A stretch of 64,000 nucleotides of DNA. It comes from Nectonema munidae. Lineage: Eukaryota > Nematomorpha > Nectonematoida > Nectonematidae. A program made the position numbers and the translations under genes. The stretch spans positions 62,001 through 126,000 of the forward strand of contig JAUIRK010000985.1 of the NCBI GenBank assembly GCA_030549495.1, read 5' to 3'. The notes under the pieces are model-generated. The model was given only the letters and a program-made list of their open reading frames with translations. It did not search any database and was not told the DNA's origin. This document shows, one piece after another, positions 56,708-64,000 of the stretch (position 1 is its first letter; each line of letters begins with the position of its first letter).

Positions 56708-58236
56708 ATGTCGGAAATTGAACAAAAATCTCATTGTGATGACAGCAGAAATGGTAAAATAAAATTTCCATATCCTAATTTCTTTTTATTCAATATTTTA
56801 TATTTATGGTTTCAAAATTATATAGCAAATTTTTTCATTGTATATAGTGTTTCAATGTTCGCTAATTATAGATCGAGATTTAATTGATCTATTTCTAAAT
56901 GAAATTTAAATTTCTATATTTTCCTATTTTTCAAAAATATATTTTGTCAATTTTGTGTAATGTTGCAAGTAAGTTTCTTTTTCTACACGAAATTACTAGT
57001 GTGAAATAGAATTACTAATTTCTATTTAAAACAAATTCCTATTTGAAATAAAATTATAGTTATATAATAAATAAAAATGATGAAATTTAAATTTCTTTTA
57101 GTTAATGAAATATTTTAGTTTCCGTATTTTTCTACTATTGTATATTTAATTGTATTACAAATTATAATTCATTGTTCAATTCTAGAGTATCAAATACTAT
57201 TTTAGTTAATTTAGTTCAAAATAAAATATGCTAAAAACTTATTAGCTTTTTATCCATTATAAAAATAACTAATTAAATTTAATATTTTTTCAAAATTTTG
57301 GTTCTTGTATAAATCCCAAATATAAAATATTTTTTTATAAGTGATAAAATTATGGATCTTCTAGAATTGAACCAATATTTTTTGTAACATTCTTAAATTT
57401 TTCGAAGAATATAGTTTTAAAATTTAACGTGAATTCACAAAGTATTTTTGTATTTTAAATTTTAACAGTATAAATAAAATTTTTCTTTAAAATCTTTAGA
57501 AACTAAAGAAACCGAAACTTCAAACGATGGGTTTATTGAAAAAATAAAATTCATTGACGCCTCAAAAAAAGAAGTTAGAATAACAGAAAGAGTCATTATA
57601 CCTGTTAAAGAATTTCCTAAAGTATGATCTCAACCATAAACAAATATAAAAGGTCTAACAACATCTCAAATACAACTTATATTAAATACTTATTCGGTTA
57701 TCAAAAAATTGAAATAATTCATAAAAGAAGCAAACTATTTTAATATTTTCCTATTTGAACCATTTTCTTGTATTAAAAAGAATTTAAAATGAGTAAGAAT
57801 TAAATGAAAATTATTTGTTCACATAATTCAATAAATTGTATAAAACTTTCATTTCAGTGATTTATTTTCTAAAAAATTTTTAAATCATTATCTGTCTCTT
57901 TAAGTTCAATTTTGTTGGAAAAATTCTTGGAACTGGCGGATCCAATCTTAGGCTTCTTATGATGAAATCAAACACCAAAATATCGCTTCTCGGAAATGGT
58001 TCCGTTCGTGAATCAAAAGTAATTTAATTATTAATTTACAATAGTATTTTTAAACAATTTTGTCTTTAATCAAGGCAAAAGAACTTTTAGAATGTGGAGA
58101 TCCTAAATTTCAACATTTGAAAATGCCTCTTCATGCGAGAATTGATGCTATGGGAATGGCTTCTGAAGCTCATATGAAAATTGCTAATGCAATTAGATTG
58201 TTACAGCCATTCTTAGTTCCGGTTTTTTTTATATAA
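56708..58236 (+). CDS. Small KH-domain RNA-binding protein (Sam68/STAR-like)
   Basis: Four exons join in frame: 56708-56753, 57500-57621, 57905-58018 and 58075-58236, with GT-AG introns of 746, 283 and 56 bp, giving 147 residues. Residues 1-30 are polar. From about 37 a maxi-KH domain follows: VRITERVIIPVKEFPKFNF, GKILGTGGSNLR with the RNA-gripping GxxG loop at residues 65-68, AKELLECGDPKFQHLKMPLH and ASEAHMKIANAIRLLQPFLV. The VKEFPKFNFVGKILGxxG and GDPK..HL.M.LH phrases are those of KHDRBS (Sam68) and related STAR proteins. It stops right after the KH domain, so the Tyr-rich tail of Sam68 is absent. The stop lies in VFFI after VP; a longer isoform cannot be excluded. Poly(A) signal candidate AATAAA at 58,399. 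Confidence 0.87.
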
Positions 58237-58549
58237 TTTATAAATCTACGCTTTTGCTATCGACTCATTTAATACCTGCTATTATCAACCCGGCGCTGCA
58301 TCAAATACAGTAGAATCTAAAATTCTGTGTATTTGTATTGTGTAAAATTTAATGATAAAGATTAGACTGATTTGTTATATCATACGTGACAGGATATCAA
58401 TAAAAGCTGAGATATACTAGTTTGTATTGAATTGTTTGAAATGATGAATATATTTAGATGTTAATTTTAGACGTCGATCAGTAGCGTGTGTATAATTATT
58501 TTTATATTTATAGGAGTGTGACTGTTAATTAATAGGTCTGAGGTCAGTA

Positions 58550-58756
58550 ATGTTGAACATATACCATGGACTGCCGTCATTCCTGGTAGGCGATAATAAC
58601 GAGCGTATCATAAGGAAACATAATCTGATATCAATAATATTCTCATTCATCTTGTATAGCACGTTTATAATATCAATATTCTTCTCATTTGCCTTAGAAG
58701 AGACAAAACTAAATTTGATACAAAACTATATCAAAGAAAATAACTACATTATGTAA
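58550..58756 (+). CDS. Hypothetical small membrane-like ORF
   Basis: A 68-codon frame with one hydrophobic segment (ISIIFSFILYSTFIISIFFS, about residues 28-47) and a charged C-terminus. Its stop overlaps an AATAAA. I do not recognise it; it could be chance in AT-rich DNA, since codons for Ile and Phe dominate in such sequence. Confidence 0.25.
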   Translation: MLNIYHGLPSFLVGDNNERIIRKHNLISIIFSFILYSTFIISIFFSFALEETKLNLIQNYIKENNYIM

Positions 58757-59021
58757 TAAAATACTTGAAATTTAACGAATTTTAAAAATGGCCTCTTGGG
58801 GCCTTATGCGGCCATCAGAAGTTCAAAAAGAAGCTCATACCCAGCCTTTGATAAGTAGGGCTCACCGATATGTCCTGCAATACTTGAGACTCCTCGCGAG
58901 TCACCTTTTTTTCATACATCCCATTGCCAACTCTTAATGCCAACATATACTTTAAATAAATGAAAAACAAATGAACACTTTTTCATGAAAGTTTTGTTAA
59001 AATTTAAAATCACTCCAGCTG

Positions 59022-59190
59022 TTAATTACACCTGAGGAACATTAATCCCTCAAATCTGGAATCGGACAGACGGCATCGGTCTGGCCTGATCAATTTGCCG
59101 ACAAGTGAGAAAAGGCGTTTCACAGGAACAGAAGATGCAGGGATACTCGAATACCGAACAGCTAGTCCGACAATCGTACCACTTTATATG
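59022..59190 (-). pseudogene. hAT transposase C-terminal fragment
   Basis: The minus-strand frame reads IVGLAVRYSSIPASSVPVKR, LFSLVGKLIRPDRCRLSDSR and FEGLMFLRCN before a TAA stop at 59,022. This is the hAT dimerisation domain with the usual PASS...RLFS..GK..RPDR order and its natural C-terminal end. It differs from the hAT relics at 13.1 and 39.5 kb, so three hAT families are present. Upstream parts were not found. Confidence 0.8.
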
Positions 59191-59199
59191 ACAGCTGTG

Positions 59200-59690
59200 A
59201 AGAATTGTTCTCTCTATCTCTATGAACTTGCCGCTTCACAACTACGCGAGTAGTAGTAATTCAAATTTTTCTCATCACCGCATGAAAGTCATGTGTGGAA
59301 ATATAGGAAGGAAACCCTGGTTCTAGCATCTAATACGGGCCTATTGTAATTTACTCGACAGTTCATAAGTCAGTAGATGATTTATATAATCTAATGAAAT
59401 TTTTGTCTGTTGAGTAGTACAGTATTCGTGAAAAATATCTACATACCCGGATATACACACGAACTTATATTCTAATTTTGATCTTGACCAAAAACAAACT
59501 TGTAAAGCTTTTGACTAATCAAAAGTCGTTAGAAATAATAGAACTTTACCGAAATAGATCGGTATTAAACGGACATTAACAAGTGAAAAGAACTGAGTTA
59601 AGGAACTCAGTATCCTCAATTTGGTAAGAATCAGCAATCACATTAAAACTTGATATATAAGTGGCCCATTTAAATGCATGGTATGAACTT
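59200..59690. other. Short stretch without recognised feature
   Basis: Moderately AT-rich, no domain or repeat recognised on either strand; it may hold decayed hAT sequence upstream of the C-terminal fragment. Confidence 0.4.
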
Positions 59691-59691
59691 A

Positions 59692-60153
59692 CTACATGAA
59701 TCGGTGAAAAACATAGGCTAGGCAAATCTTGGGCTCTTTTAGTTTGGTACAGTAAGGGCAGCCGAAAGTTACACTTGGACGTGAGATAAGAGTTGGATTT
59801 AACATAGCAATTGTTTCTGAAATTTTAAGACAATTAAGGATTATAGATTGAAAACAACTCCTCTGCTTCTCTGTGCCACGTGAGTACTTTATCATACAAT
59901 CTGTAGTAATTGCAACATGAGTGTTGAAAATGCAAAGTCCGTTTATGGCATATGTATTAACCCTCATGGTGTCATATCTGTGGAATAGTGAACCTCCTAT
60001 TACACCTGATGATTCTTTGAGAGTATCTAATGAAACCTTGTTATTTTCTTTTATCAATACTTCTAAGAGCTTTTGATAGTTTGGAAAATCTTGATTTATC
60101 TGCTCAAGCCCTCCTAACAATGATACTTTATCTTTAATATTTATTATATCCAA
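59692..60153 (-). CDS. Orphan ORF of 153 codons
   Basis: The minus-strand frame has protein-like composition: VSLLGGLEQINQDFPNYQKL at the start, then SLFHRYDTMRVNTYAINGLC, ITTDCMIKYSRGTEKQRSCF and a closing CPYCTKLKE that could bind metal with the earlier Cys residues. I do not recognise the family. It lies on the same strand as the virus-like tract to the right and may belong to it, or be an exon of a host gene. No acceptor or donor was assigned. Confidence 0.45.
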   Translation of the reverse strand: MDIINIKDKVSLLGGLEQINQDFPNYQKLLEVLIKENNKVSLDTLKESSGVIGGSLFHRYDTMRVNTYAINGLCIFNTHVAITTDCMIKYSRGTEKQRSCFQSIILNCLKISETIAMLNPTLISRPSVTFGCPYCTKLKEPKICLAYVFHRFM

Positions 60154-60159
60154 AGGACC

Positions 60160-61600
60160 ACTCTTTATCAGTCTTTGAAGCCAAGTAAGTAGAGTATGGT
60201 CCTCTTGTACAAGAAGTCAGTCGTTAGTAGAGTGACCGGTACATCTTTTCGAGATCAAAAGCACGTATCAGCTGACGTATCAGCTACAAGAATTCAAATG
60301 TAAATTGAGGAAGATAGGCTGATCTTTAGAGCACTCTTTATTCTTTTGAGATATCATATAGGCAATGTGCGCCTGGTCATATATTCTTATCACTAATAAA
60401 ATCAGACGTTTTCATGGCTTGTTTGGAACTCTATAGGATCATTCTGACAGGCAGAAGAATTGAATTTTGATATTAGGCTTTTGATTAATGCCATGTTGGA
60501 TAATGTGTGAATTTTATTTGCTACTCTGGCTTGATAATGTGCCTGAGACATTAAGTCTTAAGATGCGATACTCTTTATCGTAAGTATTCTGACCAAACAG
60601 TCCTTTCGATTCAGGTTTTTCGACAATTTGAGGTATAGCTTTTTTGTTTTCACCTCCTATATCTTCATATGTGTCTATATTTAAACAATAGGAACTTTTA
60701 GTAATTTTATGAGCTACACTTTGTCGTTTTATACAAAAATACGGGTAAAGTAAGGAATTTTGGGACTAGTAGAATTGCTTTGGTTAGATCTGGATGTTCA
60801 GCGAATTTGACTAAGAATTTAATGAGAGATGGTTAAGGCTAAGAAATAAGATATATGACTCCCGGAATCTACTCCTGCAAGTATACACCCGTTGGAGAAT
60901 ATACTACCGATTTCATTACTTTGATATAATTGGATTCAGCTAACAATCGCGAAGCTCGTTTGATAGCGGATGAAACAGACACTTGTCTTAAATAAAACGA
61001 CACCGTATTCAAAAAGAATACGTTATAACTATGTTTCATTTGACTTTAATTTTAAACGTTTTCCGTATTCAAAAAGAATAAATGATGAACATGTTTTATT
61101 TGACATTAATTTTAAACTAACTTTATCATAAATACGCTTTAAACATGAGATTAATTCCGCAATACGATTGTTTGCTTGTCCAGTAGATAAGTATTTTAAA
61201 GTAGGCTGGTTTTTGAGGAGGACCAAAATTGGTTGTCCCCTTGAGCTGGCAATTCGCCTTCCGAATCAGTTTCAAAAAGGAACCATTCCAGAAGAGATGC
61301 ATTCAAGACTGCCCAATTGTGCATTCCTTAAAATCAGTTTCAAAAGGAGCCATTCTAGAAGAATATTCGGCCATTTTAGCTTTTTTGGTGCATTCCTTCA
61401 AACCAAGATGGTGAGTAGGAATGTCCATATACGTATGAAAAAAGTTCAGGGTTCAAACTTCCAGGAGAAAAGTATCTATTTATGATCAAGACATTACTGT
61501 TTGTAGGAGCAAGGTGAAAAAATGTATAGACATTTTATAAATTGAAAGCAAATCAAACTCATAAAGAGTGGTCTTGTTAATTCGTCAGACATACTCAAAC
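60160..61600. other. Tract with coding-like minus-strand fragments and a short tandem repeat
   Basis: Minus-strand fragments with protein-like composition occur at 60,850-61,020 and 61,029-61,226, unrecognised. A unit of about 57 bp beginning CCGTATTCAAAAAGAATA occurs twice, from 61,007 and from 61,061. At 61,265-61,360 the phrase ATCAGTTTCAAAA.GGA.CCATTC occurs twice about 70 bp apart. The tract may be decayed parts of the virus-like element on its right. Confidence 0.45.
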
Positions 61601-62890
61601 ACCAATTGCTCCAATCGAAGGAAACAGAATATGACTATGTGTTATCACTAGTTTTTTTCATTTCACTAGATAATCTGTTAGTTGTGATGAAGTCTGTAGT
61701 TATGGATTGAGTTGAAAATATTGGCAATATGTGCTCGGACAAATTCATTTCTGTAGAACTTTGATAGCATCTAATTTTTATAGAGGTTTTACAAAAACCT
61801 TTGACATTTCGTTCTTTAAATTTTAATGAATAGAGCATCTCTTGGGTATCAATAGACCTTGTTGATACTTGATCTAAAACTTACTTCAGTTAAAAACTTA
61901 GTTGAAAAAATTGGCAATGTGTGTTCAGAAAGATTCATTTCAGTAGACACTTGCTAGCATCAAAGTGTAAGTGTACAAAAATCTCAGGCATTTCGTTCTT
62001 TAAATATTATTGAATAAAACATGTCTTGGGGAGCAATAGATCTTGTTGATACTTGATCCAAAACTTTCTTCACTGATAAGATCTCTCTTATTTCTGTTGT
62101 GAAATTTAGGTATAGACTTCTGGTATAAATTGAAATAAGCTAATCTGACATTCCTTAATCCTAGCATTTATTGAGTTTATTATGGCTTTATCTGTCAGCT
62201 GATTTTTTCTGTTGATAACTACTCCACATTCGAGAAAAATAACGAATTTGGTGATGATTAAACTCTCCTCTTGGTTTTCGGCCAAGATGAGGAAATCGTC
62301 AAGATAGAGGAGGATTTTGAACTTAAGTTGAGGCCATCGTTTGGAATAAACTCCTTTTAGAGCTGACAAAGTTCTCTTCAGTATTGCCTTGGAAAAATAA
62401 GCCCTCATGCGCAATCATTTAAACTTGTAATAATATGAGTTTTTATACTTTGATTACGAAACAATTTCTCCATTGTTTGGCTAAAGTTCTAGTTGGGCTT
62501 TGAAGGGCAGCTAACGCATCTTCCACTTACATAACATGGGAAAGCTGACGCTGGGGATTTATCCCTCTAGGTCCGTGACCGAACTATCAGGCCTTGATGA
62601 ACCAATGCCTGATTCTTGGGAATCAGTTTCCGGGGAGCGGCGTTGTGGAAGATTGCGTGCCGAGAACGAATTTCGCCGTTTGGTGTACTCCATTCTTTGG
62701 AGAGCACCCCTCCTCTATACGTATTTGGATACCGGGAGTTGGCATTGTAACGATAGGAGAAATAGTTGGGCGAATGACACCCTGAGCGTAGACCATTCTT
62801 TTCCCATGAGAAATAAGTATAGCTTGCCGGGAGGGTCTAGATCTACAAAAAACAGTACTTAAGTCTTTGGCACGTATCCAAACTTTTACT
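61600..62890 (-). mobile_element. Fossil hepadnavirus-like reverse transcriptase element, third locus
   Basis: On the minus strand 62,414-62,106 holds a reverse transcriptase palm fragment: FSKAILKRTLSALKGVYSKR, ILLYLDDFLILAENQEES with the YLDD catalytic box, and FLECGVVINRKNQ. The arrangement is the same as in the locus at 0.5-1.7 kb (FSPGILQKTV, YLDDILLL, EEESKQT), and the two are distant relatives. Downstream come two tandem copies of a segment of about 194 bp (61,709-62,085). Upstream, 62,530-62,880 is GC-richer and has coding-like minus-strand content. The element is broken and old; ends not found. Confidence 0.55.
61709..62085. repeat. Two tandem copies of a segment of about 194 bp
   Basis: GTTGAAAATATTGGCAAT at 61,709 recurs as GTTGAAAAAATTGGCAAT at 61,903. 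Further shared blocks are CATTTCGTTCTTTAAAT, and CTTGTTGATACTTGATC near both ends. The copies have drifted by perhaps 20%, with small gaps. They follow the reverse transcriptase fragment on its coding strand. Confidence 0.85.
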
Positions 62891-62895
62891 TAAAA

Positions 62896-63447
62896 TTAAT
62901 AGTTACCACTGCCTTTTGATTTATTATTTCCAGACATAAAATACAAACAAATCAAACAACAACATATACACGTTGTCACACCAATTAACGTTTCCCTTGC
63001 ATAGCATGGTAATTCTATGTAGTTCTTATGCAGATTTATAATCAATTCTGTGCAACGTTGTATTAACATGGTCAATAAAATCCAAGTTTTCTTCATTAAC
63101 CATGCACTACAATTATATAATTGTATGCATGTAAATTTAGCGATTTTTGTGGCAAGTATCACTAATTCTCTAATTATGAACCATGTCCATTTACTGATAT
63201 TCCATGCTATTGTACCAAAAGTTTGGCATCCAAATTTTGCACCGTTATTTATCCATTGCATTATGTAATGAATGATTTCTTGCAGTTTGGTGTAACAGTA
63301 TGAGATAGGTTTGCATATTAAATTTTTGTATATTAGTTTGGAGCTTACATTCAATGATTCAGATAAAGTCATAGCTTGATATTTTTGTTTTACAATCGAA
63401 TAATTACAATGGCACATTGCCGCATCATTAAAAGGGTTGAACAACAT
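62896..63447 (-). CDS. ORF of 183 codons with a C-terminal membrane anchor, possibly virus-like
   Basis: The minus-strand frame starts MLFNPFNDAAMCHCNYSIVK. The middle is helical and rich in Trp, Cys and Ile (FGTIAWNISKWTWFIIREL, WLMKKTWILLTMLIQRC). Near the C-terminus TLIGVTTCICCCLICLYFMS is a strong transmembrane segment followed by a short Lys/Ser/Gly tail (GNNKSKGSGNY). No signal peptide is obvious. I do not recognise it. Its place between the hepadna-like pol fossil and another ORF on the same strand suggests membership of the same or a neighbouring virus-like element, but this is inference. Confidence 0.45.
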   Translation of the reverse strand: MLFNPFNDAAMCHCNYSIVKQKYQAMTLSESLNVSSKLIYKNLICKPISYCYTKLQEIIHYIMQWINNGAKFGCQTFGTIAWNISKWTWFIIRELVILATKIAKFTCIQLYNCSAWLMKKTWILLTMLIQRCTELIINLHKNYIELPCYARETLIGVTTCICCCLICLYFMSGNNKSKGSGNY

Positions 63448-63778
63448 TATTTATTACAATTATTTATTCAATTCATCACAATTCCCAATTCATCAAATTG
63501 TCAATTAGTACAAATATTAACATAAATGATATTTTGTTAAATATATGATTATTTAAATTGTGAGTTAATTTAAACGGCATTAGTAAATAATCATATATTA
63601 TATATTTATAATATAGTTTAGTTATTAATGTATCATGTTACTCAAATAATTGTTAAATTTATATATTTAAGTCACAATTTATTATAAATCAATATAAATG
63701 AATAATTAAATTAATTAAATAAATTGATTAATTAATATGATAATAAATAATATGATTATATATATATATTGTGCGCTT
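63448..63778. other. Very AT-rich spacer with palindromic stretches
   Basis: Between two minus-strand ORFs. GGCATTAGTAAATAATCATATATTATATATTTATAATATAG and neighbours contain many short inverted phrases (ATAATCATATATTA, AATTAATTAAATAAATTGATTAATT). An (AT)n run lies at about 63,757-63,770. It could be a regulatory spacer or simply low complexity. Confidence 0.4.
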
Positions 63779-64000
63779 TCATAATCCGAATTCAGATTCA
63801 AACAAATCTGATTCGTTAATAAATGATATTAATTCTTTAGTAATAGAATCTTTTTGTGTTGTTGATAATTTTTTATGATATATATCATATGAAGCATAAT
63901 ATAATCTTGTGGACTCTAATTGGTTTTTGGTTAAATAATACATATAATCAATTAACGGTTGATAATTGTTTAAAGGTTTTGCGAACTCTTTTTCATACCG
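63779..64000 (-). CDS. C-terminal part of an unrecognised ORF cut by the window edge
   Basis: The minus-strand frame is open from the window end to a TGA at 63,779-63,781 (73 codons): YEKEFAKPLNNYQPLIDYMY, LTKNQLESTRLYYASYDIYH, then KKLSTTQKDSITKELISFIN and SDLFESEFGL. Composition is protein-like (balanced charges, few runs). I do not recognise it. It is followed on the same strand by the membrane-anchored ORF at 62,896-63,447, which suggests a shared element. Confidence 0.4.
   Translation of the reverse strand, partial: RYEKEFAKPLNNYQPLIDYMYYLTKNQLESTRLYYASYDIYHKKLSTTQKDSITKELISFINESDLFESEFGL

Noticed and set aside
61168-61485. Plus-strand frame of 105 codons with internal repeats
   Set aside because: The repeated peptide comes from a short DNA duplication; no domain, and the minus strand looks as likely to have been coding.
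62536-62862. Plus-strand frame of 108 codons
   Set aside because: Lies opposite the minus-strand virus-like tract in a GC-richer patch; composition and motifs do not suggest a protein on this strand.
1-64000. CRISPR arrays, bacterial operons, ribosome binding sites, rRNA genes
   Set aside because: None seen. The window is eukaryotic: spliced genes, transposons and tandem repeats; no spaced palindromic repeat array and no conserved rRNA segments.

Overview
The window is nuclear DNA of an animal. It is very AT-rich, and protein-coding exons are split by GT-AG introns, several of them only 55-63 bp long. Three host genes can be read with confidence. NAA10/ARD1 lies on + (about 5.5-20.5 kb, seven exons). 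BRD8, a bromodomain subunit of NuA4/TIP60, lies on - (about 21.9-32.5 kb, eleven exons seen, N-terminus not found). A small four-exon KH-domain gene of the Sam68/STAR type lies on + (56.7-58.2 kb). Gene content, short introns and the load of Tc1/mariner, hAT, MULE and LINE relics fit an arthropod. A copepod would fit well, but that is inference.

Layout. 0-0.45 kb: a 150-bp tandem repeat running in from the left edge. 0.5-1.9 kb: a fossil of a hepadnavirus-like (HEART-type) reverse transcriptase/RNase H element. 2-4.45 kb: AT-rich DNA with no gene seen. 4.45-5.4 kb: 3' end of a LINE. 5.49-20.52 kb: NAA10, whose large introns hold a second fossil RNase H, two Tc1/mariner relics, a facing pair of TTAA-flanked MITEs, a hAT relic and a hAT MITE. 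20.56-20.79 kb: another hAT MITE just after the NAA10 stop. 21.87-32.47 kb: BRD8, convergent with NAA10; its introns carry a direct duplication on both sides of the bromodomain exon, and one holds a LINE tail and tRNA-like repeats. 37.06-38.60 kb: a nearly whole Tc1/mariner element with terminal inverted repeats (TIRs). 39.5-40.5 kb: hAT transposase relic, next to a 254-bp tandem duplication. 42.5-42.9 kb: two tRNA-like SINE heads. 43.9-45.8 kb: two LINE relics in opposite orientation. 47.57-49.57 kb: a 2.0-kb DNA element with CACTG ends, a 3-bp target duplication and an intron-bearing gene of a poorly described family. 50.2-52.8 kb: a MULE carrying an OTU protease domain. 53.4-54.75 kb: LINE ORF1 with PHD-like finger and zinc knuckles. 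55.0-56.34 kb: a strikingly GC-rich transposase-like gene. 59.0-64 kb: a hAT tail and a minus-strand tract with a third hepadna-like RT fossil, a membrane-anchored ORF and the end of another ORF cut by the window edge.

NAA10 (N-terminal acetylation on ribosomes) and BRD8 (chromatin acetylation complex) are both housekeeping genes; they are tail-to-tail with about 1.3 kb between their stop codons. Everything else of size is mobile DNA in different states of decay. The least ordinary items are the hepadna-like pol fossils at three loci, the CACTG-ended element, the GC-rich transposase-like island and the PHD-OTU-MULE combination.
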